A stretch of DNA of 64,000 nt from Bacillus sp. REN3 (lineage in GTDB: Bacteria; Bacillota; Bacilli; Bacillales; Cytobacillaceae). This document shows positions 8,001 to 16,119 of the stretch, piece after piece. Numbering within the stretch: the stretch's first letter is position 1; each line of letters begins with the position of its first letter. The stretch covers positions 232,246 to 296,245 of the forward strand of contig NZ_JAERSD010000003.1 of assembly GCF_017912555.1 (NCBI RefSeq), read 5' to 3'. The notes under the pieces were generated by a model. That model was not told the origin of the DNA. It did no database searches and was given only the letters and a program-made list of their open reading frames with translations. The position numbers and the translations under genes are program-made.

Positions 8001-9872
8001 ATTGGCGCTCTGGCAAGGATCAGCCAAACCGCTGCAGCCAGGGACTTCACCTTCTCCCAGGAAGGCAGCTATGTGATTGACCTGAACACGACCGACAAGG
8101 CCGGGAACAGCAAAAAGCATGACAGGATCGCGTTCATTATCGACAAGACCAATCCAGTTGTGAAAATTGAAGGAGTCGAGAATAATTCGTTCAATCCAAC
8201 TGGTAGGAACGTAACGATTTCAATCGACGAGCTGAATTATCAAACGAATAATGTCAGCATTTCAGCAACCAAAGATGGTGCTCCGTTCAATATCGGCACC
8301 TGGTCCAACAGCGGAAAGCTCTCGAAGCTGGGCTACAATTTTACCAGGGATGGACTTTACACCATCCTTGCAACAGCGGAGGATAAAGCCGGAAATGGGC
8401 CGATAACGAAGAAGATGACCTTCACTGTCGACAAAGTGAAGCCAGCGATCCAGATTACCGGTGTGGAGAATAATGCCTACTATAACGTTGATAAGCCTGT
8501 AAACGTGACAATCAAGGATGTGAACCTTGATATAAACAAAATATCTGTCACAAGAAACGGCCGTGCGTACGGGGTCGGGGGTTTCAATGTCAAAGGCGAT
8601 ACGGCGTCACTAAGCCACAATTTTAGCGGCGAGGGCGAATACACTATTCTTGTCGAAGCGACTGACAAGGCTGACAACAGCTACAGCCAGACAATGAAAT
8701 TCACAATCGACAAGACGAAACCAGTGATCACGCCAAAGTTCAAGGGACAGAACCGCGTCATTAAAAATGGGGAATATATCAATGAAGTCTTCACTCCAGA
8801 ATTCGCGTTGGATGAAGCAGAGGACATGATTGTTTCAGCGACCCTTAACAATGGACCGAACCTGAAAAACAAAATCCCGGTGGCAGTCAGGGAAATGGCC
8901 TACAACTACAAGGTACTGGCAAGGGATAAGGCGGGCAACGAATCCACCCTTGAAATCAGCTTTACAATCGATACGACAAAACCGCTCTTGAGCATCACGG
9001 GCGTGCTGGATGGCTATTTCAACAAGAATATCGCCCCAACGGTAACGTATTCAGACGTCCATCTCGACAAGGGCAAGACATCGGTCACATTGAATGGCAA
9101 GCCGTTCGCAAATGGAACGAAGCTTCAATACGAACAGGATTACATTTTAAAGGCAGTTGTCACAGACCTTGCCAAAAACGTGACTTCCAGGACGATTGTT
9201 TTCACAATCGATAAAACAAAACCAATCATCAAATTCAAGGAGCCAATTTCGGATAAGTACTTCAATACCGATCTATTGCCAGAGCTCCTGATCGAGGACA
9301 TGAGCGCCTATGACATCATCGCGATGATGCTGGACGGCAAGCCGTACGAAGCCGGTGAGCTGATTACGGAAGAAGGAAAGCATGTCATGTTCTTCGAGGT
9401 CAAGGATAAGGCAGGCAACATCCAGCAGCTGAGCGTTGAGTTCATCATTGACAAGACTGCCCCGAAGGTCGTGTACGAGGGCATCAAAAAAGGCGGGAAA
9501 TACCATGATCCAGTGGACATCGCCATCCGTCTCGATAACCCAAATGATGTCCTGAAATCCGTAACAATCAACGGAAAAGATTTCAATGGCGAGGTCGTAG
9601 AGGAAAATGGATACAAGGTGATCAAAACGACCCTTGCAGAAATCAAAAAGTACGAAATCAAAGTAAAAGCATATGACGAAGCAGGGAACGAAACAACCAC
9701 CACCATTCCATTTGAAATCGTCGAAAAAGGAGCCCTCATCAAGCTATACGAAAACAAACCACTCCTCGGCGGCACAATCGCAGGCATCATCGGACTCATC
9801 GGCGCAGCCACCACCATGGCCCTACGCAGAAGGAAGCACGGAGACGGTTCCCCCGCTCCACAAGAAGAATAA
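5046..9872 (+). CDS. Giant Ig-like repeat membrane-anchored surface protein
   Basis: 1608 residues. A basic N-terminus and a membrane segment (~15-32) precede a large extracellular part made of about 15 repeats of ~95-110 residues. Each repeat opens with an IDKTKP-like strand and contains ITGVEN, YxIGxW and DGxYTI-ATDKAGN-type motifs, typical of bacterial Ig-like domains. A second hydrophobic segment (GGTIAGIIGLIGAATTMAL) and a short basic tail close the protein. AGGAG at 5031-5035 fixes ATG 5046; the longer open frame upstream overlaps the previous gene. As the last gene of the phospho-signalling operon it may be the surface output or the sensor partner of the kinase. The last 14 codons are made of a degenerate REP-like element, so the C-terminus was probably altered by its insertion. 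Confidence 0.88.
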   Translation: MLEPRKKKKRPASKWAVVIPIVLVLIASVLVFNDRALSTLTNVDKIIVFQGQEWNMAESFNKEWQTSSKPVTFTVDLSADFDKAKLQGQNVERPFDITAVNDGKSVGNIEYVKIGGTDFAGKYQVSIPFAADGKLNITVAFKEDDQWKLKAGTKTFSITRDATPPDVKLTGVENGVLTNKDVKINVEVIEENFDSNKVDVTVSRNGSPYKVGDWGTAKNKSYAFSEDGEYIFTVKAADKAGNESAQQQLNFAIRKKAPELTVSTGGKQLMNGEVSKTDSIDLEISSKIKIVSATVTVFKDGENIETQTFPAKDWEASLNYLTPGDAEYKFQVKVREKHAMGVEHTLPSFTFTADKTAPKLAILDVEEGGFYENDKEVNATVDEPNFGSAKFTIEKTDIDGKVTTDSVEVKGGQAKYQTTGEGKYTVTLAATDAAGNKAQQESVTFKIDKQGPILSISEDVDGKHFKTDKELTFSVKDISIVNAELTVTKDKDLYPIGDFVHNLFSASVTHNFTREGTYTVDLNSTDGKNRKSSHPPVTFTIDKNDPILTATAVEKEGKDKKKFYELTVDVTDRYIDWKNTSMKVYRNGTLLSAITGKDVVATHIFDEDGEYSFEITATDKAGRVTTKNDVKFTIDNTKPQLFIKGVEEGGHYQELENLELVIEDLTFVLGKTKLEVLKDGKPFDIGNDEWEILTKGGLKKAIKKLSFKDEGDYEIKLATTDLFGHVSELGPINFTIDGTRPVIDLVTDITEGDFIQKGKSVKVKVTEHNFEHNKVTIKATKDGKPYDLGGWDKTGEISELNHTFNKDGDYHIIVEAEDRAKNKATAKKLSFTVDNIKPKIDITGVKNGAYYKNDKQLKIEVEEHNYANNKVEIEVTRKVDVDGKKESFPIGAWKNDKELSELSYHFDRDGEYEITVKATDAAGNMGDTKTLVFTLDYIDPDLSITGVDDNDHYRSDRPVSVRVSDRNMDLSKTNLKVERNGKPYSIGALARISQTAAARDFTFSQEGSYVIDLNTTDKAGNSKKHDRIAFIIDKTNPVVKIEGVENNSFNPTGRNVTISIDELNYQTNNVSISATKDGAPFNIGTWSNSGKLSKLGYNFTRDGLYTILATAEDKAGNGPITKKMTFTVDKVKPAIQITGVENNAYYNVDKPVNVTIKDVNLDINKISVTRNGRAYGVGGFNVKGDTASLSHNFSGEGEYTILVEATDKADNSYSQTMKFTIDKTKPVITPKFKGQNRVIKNGEYINEVFTPEFALDEAEDMIVSATLNNGPNLKNKIPVAVREMAYNYKVLARDKAGNESTLEISFTIDTTKPLLSITGVLDGYFNKNIAPTVTYSDVHLDKGKTSVTLNGKPFANGTKLQYEQDYILKAVVTDLAKNVTSRTIVFTIDKTKPIIKFKEPISDKYFNTDLLPELLIEDMSAYDIIAMMLDGKPYEAGELITEEGKHVMFFEVKDKAGNIQQLSVEFIIDKTAPKVVYEGIKKGGKYHDPVDIAIRLDNPNDVLKSVTINGKDFNGEVVEENGYKVIKTTLAEIKKYEIKVKAYDEAGNETTTTIPFEIVEKGALIKLYENKPLLGGTIAGIIGLIGAATTMALRRRKHGDGSPAPQEE
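9833..9859 (+). repeat. Degenerate REP-like element inside the Ig-protein gene
   Basis: A copy of the gaagca...GACGGTTC...tgcttc family with several changes (gaagcacggagacggttccc at its left). It lies fully inside the 3' end of the Ig-repeat gene and encodes part of the terminal RRKHGDGSPAP tail. Confidence 0.75.
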
Positions 9873-9881
9873 CCAAGAAGT

Positions 9882-9908
9882 GAAGCACGGGGACGGTTCT
9901 CGTGCTTC
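9882..9908 (+). repeat. REP-like element
   Basis: A near-consensus copy of the GGGGACGGTTCT element with gaagca/tgcttc ends, starting 9 bp after the Ig-repeat stop codon and 22 bp after a degenerate copy. The two form a tandem pair, a common REP arrangement. Confidence 0.88.
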
Positions 9909-9980
9909 ACTTTTCTTATTGCAAAAGACAGGGATGGCTAGCTGGGGTACAAAATTCTAACTGTCAAGGATGGGAGTGGA

Positions 9981-10170
9981 TTGAAATAAGGTTTCATTGC
10001 AGAGCTGAATAAAATTTCCAGGGAGCTTGAGCAAGCAGCACATGATCTAAAAAAGTGCAAAGGGATTGGAGCTGAAAGGTGCTCAGCAAAACTTCGTGAT
10101 ATTTCAGGCAAATACCAGGGAATATAGCAGAAGCTATATCGAGTTTATTAGGGTAGGAGTGGGAAGATGA
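9981..10170 (+). pseudogene. Decayed small helical protein, candidate T7SS partner of the lipase
   Basis: From TTG 9981 (GGGAG at 9972-9976) the frame reads M-K-stop, then stays open through AELNKISRELEQAAHDLKKC and LRDISGKYQ. It hits a stop at about 10125, while the +1 frame continues as REYSRSYIEFI and ends in a TGA that overlaps the lipoprotein ATG at 10167. The ATGA overlap argues that this was a real gene. One nonsense change and one frameshift would explain the damage. It is short, helical and charged like the small T7 partner proteins (TlaA type) encoded beside reverse-type lipase effectors; that assignment is inference. Confidence 0.5.
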
Positions 10171-10961
10171 ATAAATTAACGAAGGTGGTGCTGATTTTTA
10201 TGGGCATTTTTTCAATGATTCTAGCCGCAGCTTGCCAGGACCAGGATAAGGCTGCTGCTGAAAGGATTGAAGAATCACTAAAGGAAAAATACGGTGAAGA
10301 GTTCACGGTCGAAAAAATCGGCGGCGGTTACGGGACTTTGACCACCAACACACTTAAGGCAATCGTGTCGCCAAAAACAGCACCGGAGAAAAAGTTCAAA
10401 GTGGAAGTCACCAAGGATCTCGATAAAGTCTGGGACGATTACATGAATGTAGTGATGTCCGAGAAGATGGATGTAAAGGCTCTCGAGATGGCGAAGGCTG
10501 TTTTTGGTGAGGATGTTTGGGTGAAGAGCGATATAAGCTCAGCTGGGATATCCTTTCCGGATGAAAAATTAAAAGAAAAGAATATGAAATTAACTGAATA
10601 TATTCATCAATCAAAATCCGACGTTTATGTTATGTTGGAAATTTTCACAAAAAGAGATCGGGAAGTTGATAAAAATATAGAATCACAAAACATTGATCAG
10701 TTTGCTGATGACCTTCTGTTTATGGGAGTGCAAAATGCAGGGGTCAGGGTTTATTATATTCACCAGGATATTTTCCGAAATATAGAAAATGAATACAGGT
10801 TAGCAAAGTCTGATTCTGATCTTACTTCAGTTAATAATTATTTTGAAGTTGAAGGAAGAAGTTATACAAATTCCTTTATTTTGATTGAAGATTCAAAAAA
10901 AGAACAATCGTTAGAGCAAATTAAAGTAAACTTAGAAGAAAATGAGTCAGGGGGTAATTAA
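10167..10961 (+). CDS. Lipoprotein, candidate immunity protein for the adjacent lipase
   Basis: A 264-residue lipoprotein. A hydrophobic signal peptide ends in the lipobox LAAAC (Cys ~23). The mature part is mixed alpha/beta, charged, and shows no enzyme motif I recognise. The gene overlaps the preceding decayed small gene by ATGA and ends exactly before the ATG of the lipase-like gene, so three genes form one operon. In Staphylococcus aureus the T7-secreted lipase TslA is neutralised by the membrane-exposed lipoprotein TilA. Position and lipidation make this protein the obvious counterpart, but no sequence match was tested. Confidence 0.75.
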   Translation: MNKLTKVVLIFMGIFSMILAAACQDQDKAAAERIEESLKEKYGEEFTVEKIGGGYGTLTTNTLKAIVSPKTAPEKKFKVEVTKDLDKVWDDYMNVVMSEKMDVKALEMAKAVFGEDVWVKSDISSAGISFPDEKLKEKNMKLTEYIHQSKSDVYVMLEIFTKRDREVDKNIESQNIDQFADDLLFMGVQNAGVRVYYIHQDIFRNIENEYRLAKSDSDLTSVNNYFEVEGRSYTNSFILIEDSKKEQSLEQIKVNLEENESGGN

Positions 10962-12562
10962 ATGCCCTACAGAATTAGTGAAAATGAACACAACATACTT
11001 TCTCACTTGTCGTATATTGAGTTAACAAATAACCAACAGATTTATTTAGAAGAAGGAACGTTAACCGTTGGTGAGTTGGCTAACTATTACCAAAAAAAAC
11101 AGCTGATTGGGATCTTGTAAAGGAGCGTTTTTCTTCAGAAGAGGATTTCAATCAATACAAAGATAGTATTATGCTCTTATCAAACCCCTCATCCAAATAT
11201 TACAACTGGAAAATCGCAGACTATACAAATAAAAACGAAAGTTCCGGATTTGTGGCCTATACAATTGAGCCGACTGACAAAGAAGCGGTGATTGTCATGC
11301 GTGGAAGCGAGCCATTTGATCAACCTGAACATTTAAATACAGATTGGGATAATAACTTTCATACTCTGCATGAAGTTCCTACTATTCAGCAAGCAGATGC
11401 AATGGAGTACTACAACAGGATAGGGAAGAAATATGATGTGATTTCATCGGCAGGGCATTCATTAGGCGGCAATGTTGCCTTGAGTGGGGCATTCCTGGCT
11501 GATCCGGAAATACGGGAAAAAATTTGGGCAATTCGAACATTTAATGCACCAGGATTCAATAAGGAGTTTTTGAATAAGCATGAAGAACCAATAAATGAAT
11601 TGGCAGGCAGAATATATGAGTTTCAGAATGAAGATGATGTTGTAAGCTCACTGATGTATAATCCAACTAAGCCAATTATCATTGAAACAAATATGAAGAC
11701 TTCCGAAGGGATATTTCGTTTGTCTGATCCGATAAAATATTTATTGGACAGTCATGCGCTAAGACATATGGCCGTAAAAGAAGACGGCACTCTTAGAAGG
11801 AAAGACTACCAATTGAAAAACTTCACCAATCACTTCGTTTCAAACTTGACTAAAAGTTTCCAGATTCTCCCTAATCCTGTATTAGGAGGATTTGTAGAAA
11901 CGACGTTTGCCTTGATAAATGGAAGGGTTAATCTCGAAGGACTAATGAAAGGCGCATTGCTTTTAACCATGATTGCCCCGGCTGCTGTGCTTGCGGCAGG
12001 TGTAGTGACAGTTAAGGCGATTGCCATTGCTGCTGCAGCAATTTTGGTTGTGACGATGGCCGTTACCCTTCGTGAATATACAATGATGGCAATTGAACAA
12101 TTTACCCAAAAAATATATGCACAAATCAATGCATTCATGGACAACCTCTTTGAAAAAATGGTTCTTTCCGCTAGGGCGGCAGCTACCAAACTAGCTGAAT
12201 TTAAAAACATGGTCAATGAGCAGGTCACAATCTTCCTGGCTAAAACAACCGCAGGTTTTGTAAAGTGGCTGAAGTCTGTCACAGGTGGAGCTAGAGAGAT
12301 GATTCAAGTGAATACAGGCCATTTACGGGCGATAGCAGAACGGCTTAGCAGCATCCAGCATAAAATTAACCGGGTCGACAGCAGGCTGGATTCCTTAAGG
12401 AAAATGGCCGAGCTTGACGACAAACTCTCAATCGCTTTCATTGATTTCAGAATGGGCAATGACTATGAGCTCAGGAATGTCATAAACTACCTTAACTTTA
12501 CTGCTTCCAAGCTGGATGACGCCGAGCGAAAGCTTTCATATCAAGCGAGAGGGATAAGATAA
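10962..12562 (+). pseudogene. Lipase-like protein with C-terminal LXG-like helical domain (TslA-type T7SS effector), frameshifted
   Basis: Translation from ATG 10962 (AGGGGG ~8 nt upstream) reads 46 codons, then at an A8 run (11092-11099) slips to a stop. Restoring one A joins it to the frame that runs to 12562, giving about 533 residues. The N-terminal half is an alpha/beta hydrolase: VIVMRGSE, then GHSLGG with the nucleophile Ser at about 167, then FNAPGF. Residues ~330-380 form a hydrophobic hairpin, and the last ~150 are helical and coiled-coil-like. Lipase first and targeting helices last is the reversed layout described for TslA. The downstream part could still be made from ATG 11171 but would lack ~70 residues. 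It is a pseudogene, a phase-variable gene or an assembly indel; I cannot tell which. Confidence 0.75.
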
Positions 12563-13163
12563 TCCCTTCTCTTTTTTTCACTACGATGCAGCTTGGAATA
12601 AACCTGTAGTCTCGTTTGGAACATGAAACGCCTATTTCATCGACGCCGGTTCCTTGACGGCCAATCATGAACAAGGAAGGGTCCACTCTGCCGGCCTACT
12701 CCCCGCCATTGTAAACCCCGCCGCTGTCTAAAGCATGTTCATCATCGACATGGTCTGGCGCGAAAGATGGATTGCTGATATCCGGTGCTTTCGCCTCGTT
12801 CTATCGATCCTCCTTGCGCTCTTGAAAAATGAATAAGCGCAATTAGGGAAACGGCGGCTGACGCGTAAAGAGCTCATTATAAGAACATCCTCCATCGACT
12901 TTTCTCCTATCAAGAAGAATCCAGGAATTTCGCTTGTAGACAAAATGAAACAAATTACTCCAAATTTTTCAACAACCAGTTACTAATTTACTACACTTAT
13001 GATAAAATAAACAATTAGGGTAGAATATGGTTCGTAGATTGCGGCGGCGTCTGGAAATACTCAGACAACAGGATCATTTGGATCGAAAAGAGCTTTCAGC
13101 ACTTGGAAAAAAACGGGGTTAGTCAGCCGCAGCCAGCTGTTTATCAAGGAGGAAAAATGAAGA
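12563..13163 (+). other. 600-bp gap with decayed coding sequence and the mbl leader
   Basis: Just after the lipase frame, 12578-12730 reads as FHYDAAWNKPVVSFGT, one stop, then NAYFIDAGSLTANHEQGRVH and a further short stretch, ending at TAA. This looks like a remnant of a gene I do not recognise. A 31-codon frame at ~13028 (MVRRLRRRLEILRQ...) has only a weak ribosome site and is not called. In B. subtilis spoIIID precedes mbl; I see no spoIIID here. The rest is the mbl upstream region with an AT-rich stretch near 12990-13010. Confidence 0.45.
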
Positions 13164-14165
13164 ATGTTAGCTAGGGATATTGGGATCGACCTTGGAACTG
13201 CCAATGTATTGATTCATGTTAAAGGCCGAGGTATTGTGTTGAATGAACCGTCTGTTGTGGCGATCGATAAAAACACGAATAAGGTTTTGGCTGTCGGCGA
13301 GGAGGCCCGCAAGATGGTAGGGCGTACGCCGGGAAATATCGTGGCCATCCGTCCTTTGAGGGATGGGGTCATTGCTGACTTCGATGTAACGGAATCGATG
13401 CTGAAGCATTTCGTCAATAAACTGAATGTGAAAGGCTTCTTGTCCAAACCAAGAATCCTGATTTGCTGCCCGACCAACATTACAAGCGTTGAGCAAAAAG
13501 CAATCAGGGAAGCAGCCGAAAAGAGCGGCGGCAAGAAGATCTATCTTGAGGAAGAACCGAAGGTAGCGGCGATTGGCGCTGGCATGGATATTTTCCAGCC
13601 AAGCGGGAATATGGTCGTTGACATCGGTGGCGGAACAACTGATGTTGCCGTACTTTCAATGGGCGATATCGTCACATCATCCTCTATAAAAATGGCTGGT
13701 GACAAGTTCGATTTCGAGATATTAAACTATATTAAACGTGAATATAAACTTTTAATTGGTGAGCGTACTGCCGAGAATATCAAAATCAACATCGGCACTG
13801 TATTCCCGGGCGGACGTGACGAAGAAATGGAAATCCGCGGACGTGATATGGTCTCAGGATTGCCAAGAACGATTACTGTACGGTCTGCAGAAGTGCAAGA
13901 GGCACTTAAAGAATCGATCGATGTCATCGTCCACGCTGCAAAATCAGTGCTGGAGCGGACACCGCCTGAATTATCCGCTGATATCATCGACCGGGGTGTC
14001 ATTTTGACCGGCGGCGGCGCTTTGCTTCATGGCATCGAAACGCTGTTGATGGAAGAATTGAAGGTTCCCGTGCTGATTGCTGACAATCCAATGGATTGTG
14101 TGGCTGTCGGTACAGGCATGATGCTTGACAATATCGACCGCATTGAACGCCGCAGGATAGGTTAA
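13164..14165 (+). CDS. mbl: Mbl, MreB-family cell-shape actin
   Basis: A 333-residue actin homologue that forms membrane-associated filaments guiding sidewall peptidoglycan synthesis. It begins ARDIGIDLGTANVLIHVKG and contains the phosphate loops of the actin ATPase fold (DIGGGTTDVAVLS near residue 157, LTGGGALL near 288). It matches Mbl more closely than MreB or MreBH (for example KGFLSKPRILICCPTNIT). The start is ATG 13164; an earlier ATG at 13157 lies closer to AGGAGG (13147-13152) but is out of frame and stops after five codons. The following genes flhO and flhP are the same as in B. subtilis. Confidence 0.96.
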   Translation: MLARDIGIDLGTANVLIHVKGRGIVLNEPSVVAIDKNTNKVLAVGEEARKMVGRTPGNIVAIRPLRDGVIADFDVTESMLKHFVNKLNVKGFLSKPRILICCPTNITSVEQKAIREAAEKSGGKKIYLEEEPKVAAIGAGMDIFQPSGNMVVDIGGGTTDVAVLSMGDIVTSSSIKMAGDKFDFEILNYIKREYKLLIGERTAENIKINIGTVFPGGRDEEMEIRGRDMVSGLPRTITVRSAEVQEALKESIDVIVHAAKSVLERTPPELSADIIDRGVILTGGGALLHGIETLLMEELKVPVLIADNPMDCVAVGTGMMLDNIDRIERRRIG

Positions 14166-14175
14166 GGCGCAAAGG

Positions 14176-14224
14176 AATCTGGATTTCTTACGGGAAAATC
14201 TCCGCAAGAACCCAGATTTTTTTG
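14176..14224 (+). terminator. Intrinsic terminator after mbl
   Basis: A long hairpin pairs aatctgg with ccagatt and the inner ttctt-acgg with ccg-c-aagaa, followed by a run of seven T. It separates mbl from flhO, implying that flhO has its own promoter. Confidence 0.85.
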
Positions 14225-14274
14225 TTAAATACCCGTTTTTTCGAAAATAAAACTTAAAATCCTACATTTTCCTG

Positions 14275-14301
14275 CAAAAATTTAATGTTTCTAGCCGATA
14301 T
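14275..14301 (+). promoter_or_regulatory. Predicted SigD (flagellar sigma) promoter for flhOP
   Basis: GCCGATAT at 14294-14301 matches the SigD -10 consensus exactly. CAAA at 14275-14278 is one base from the TAAA -35 core with the expected 15-bp spacer. It lies 60 bp upstream of the flhO ATG, downstream of the mbl terminator, and fits a flagellar rod operon. Confidence 0.65.
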
Positions 14302-14361
14302 ATTTTCTATAATAGTGAGTAGTGAAAAATTTTCCTATTCGTTTTCCAGTGAGGTGGAAAC

Positions 14362-15180
14362 ATGTTCAAAGGTTTTTATACAGCAGCTTCCGGAATGTAC
14401 GCCCAGCAGCGTAGGACGGAGATGCTGACAAACAATATGTCGAATGCAAATACACCGGGATACAAAGCCGACCAGGCCGCAATGAGAGCCTTCCCTGAAA
14501 TGCTGCTCCAGCGTTTCGATAAGGAGCGGGTCCCGACTGAAAACGGCTTAACCCTGCCGTTCAACAAAGAAGTTGGCAGGATCAATACAGGAGTATACCT
14601 GCAGGAAGCGATTCCGAAATTCATCCAGGGCGATTTGCGTGAAACAGGAAGGCAGTCGGACGTTGCCCTTCTTGATATCACAATGCCGGAAAATGGCTCG
14701 GTGTTCTTCACTGTCCGTCACCCTGATGGCGGGACCGGCTATACCCGGAACGGGAATTTAACCGTCGATGGCCAGGGATTCTTAACAACAGGCAGCGGCC
14801 ATTATATCCTCGACACAGCCGGGAATCGGATCCAGCTTTCAAGCGACCGTTTTACCATCAGTGAGGGCGGCGTCCTGACTGGAGAAAAAGGGGAAAGGGC
14901 GGTTCTAGGAATCGGCTTTGCGAACAATCCGTTACGATTGAAGAAAGAAGGCGACGGCCTGTTCCGGACGGAAGACAACGCCCCGCTTCCGAATGCCTTC
15001 GAAGCAGCAGGCGTGCGATTCAGGATGCAGCAAGGTTTTCTTGAGCAATCGAATGTCGATGTCAGCAAGACGATGACCGATATGATGACGGCTTACCGAG
15101 CTTTCGAGGCCAACCAGAAAATCCTCCAGGCATACGACCGCAGCATGGATAAAGCAGCGAATGAAATCGGCAGGCTCTAA
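14362..15180 (+). CDS. flhO: FlhO, flagellar rod/hook-basal body protein
   Basis: A 272-residue member of the FlgF/FlgG rod family. It has the N-terminal signature GFYTAASGMYAQQRRTEMLT with NNMSNANTPGYKAD and the C-terminal flagellar helix QSNVDVSKTMTDMMTAYRAF, which form the coiled coil of axial proteins. It is exported by the flagellar type III system to build the distal rod. GAGGTGG precedes ATG 14362. It pairs with flhP 75 bp downstream and a predicted SigD promoter upstream. Confidence 0.94.
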   Translation: MFKGFYTAASGMYAQQRRTEMLTNNMSNANTPGYKADQAAMRAFPEMLLQRFDKERVPTENGLTLPFNKEVGRINTGVYLQEAIPKFIQGDLRETGRQSDVALLDITMPENGSVFFTVRHPDGGTGYTRNGNLTVDGQGFLTTGSGHYILDTAGNRIQLSSDRFTISEGGVLTGEKGERAVLGIGFANNPLRLKKEGDGLFRTEDNAPLPNAFEAAGVRFRMQQGFLEQSNVDVSKTMTDMMTAYRAFEANQKILQAYDRSMDKAANEIGRL

Positions 15181-15255
15181 AAGCTAGTTGAAAAATGACT
15201 CCCGCATTTTGGATGATCACTATTCAAGGACCCAGTCCTGGGATTGAGGGATAAA

Positions 15256-16104
15256 ATGAACAGAACAATGATTACAGCAACCAATACATTGTCCCAGCTG
15301 CAAAAGCAGATGGACATCATCAGCCATAACCTGGCCAATATCGATACAGCTGGCTACAAGCGGCGCGAGGCATCCTTCACGGATTTGCTTGTACAGGAGT
15401 TCCGCAACCAGCCGATTGACCGGCTCGAACCGCAAAACCGGATGACCCCTTTTTATATCCGACAGGGAACAGGTGCAAGGCTTGGACAGGTACAAATGAA
15501 TTTGGCGCAGGGAAGCCTCAAATCAACGGGGCGCGACCTTGATACGGCTTTTACGGCAGAGGGCCAGTTTTACCGTGTGATGGTACCAAATGAAAAAGGC
15601 GGTACCGATATGAGGCTGACAAGGAATGGCGCGCTTTATTTATCTCCCGTTTCGGAAAATGAAACCATGCTTGTCAACAGCGATGGCCATGCAATCCTGA
15701 ATGAAAGCGGACAGCCGATCACGATAGCTGGCAACGTAAAAACCATCAAAATCAACGAAACTGGCCAATTCACGGCTGAATTTTATAATGGTACAACACA
15801 GACAGTGAATCTTAGTGTAGTATTAGTAGAGAAACCGCAATTTTTGGAGCAAAAAGGCGGGAACCTCCTCGGGCTGCCTGACAATCTGGCCGACCTGGGG
15901 GTAACGGAAGAGCAGATATTAACACAGCTGACGGGCCCTCAGAGGAACCGTATCTCGGTCCAGCAGGGTTCACTCGAGCAATCCAATGTTGACATGAGCA
16001 AAGAAATGACGGACTTGATCAATGTCCAGCGCGGATACCAGTTCCACGCCAAGTCCATCACCCTTGCCGACCAAATGCTCGGGCTGGTGAACGGAATCAG
16101 GTAA
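15256..16104 (+). CDS. flhP: FlhP, flagellar rod/hook-basal body protein
   Basis: A 282-residue FlgG-like rod protein with N-terminal MDIISHNLANIDTAGYKRRE and C-terminal QSNVDMSKEMTDLINVQRGY motifs. In B. subtilis FlhP sits at the rod-hook junction and is needed for hook completion. ATG 15256 has GAGG six nt upstream; an in-frame TTG at 15244 lies upstream of that site and is unlikely. It is co-transcribed with flhO. Confidence 0.94.
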   Translation: MNRTMITATNTLSQLQKQMDIISHNLANIDTAGYKRREASFTDLLVQEFRNQPIDRLEPQNRMTPFYIRQGTGARLGQVQMNLAQGSLKSTGRDLDTAFTAEGQFYRVMVPNEKGGTDMRLTRNGALYLSPVSENETMLVNSDGHAILNESGQPITIAGNVKTIKINETGQFTAEFYNGTTQTVNLSVVLVEKPQFLEQKGGNLLGLPDNLADLGVTEEQILTQLTGPQRNRISVQQGSLEQSNVDMSKEMTDLINVQRGYQFHAKSITLADQMLGLVNGIR

Positions 16105-16119
16105 GAAGGGAAGAAAGAA

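Noticed and set aside
13028..13123. 31-codon frame MVRRLRRRLEILRQ... upstream of mbl
   Set aside because: Weak ribosome site, very basic composition and no recognised relation to SpoIIID, which is expected at this place.
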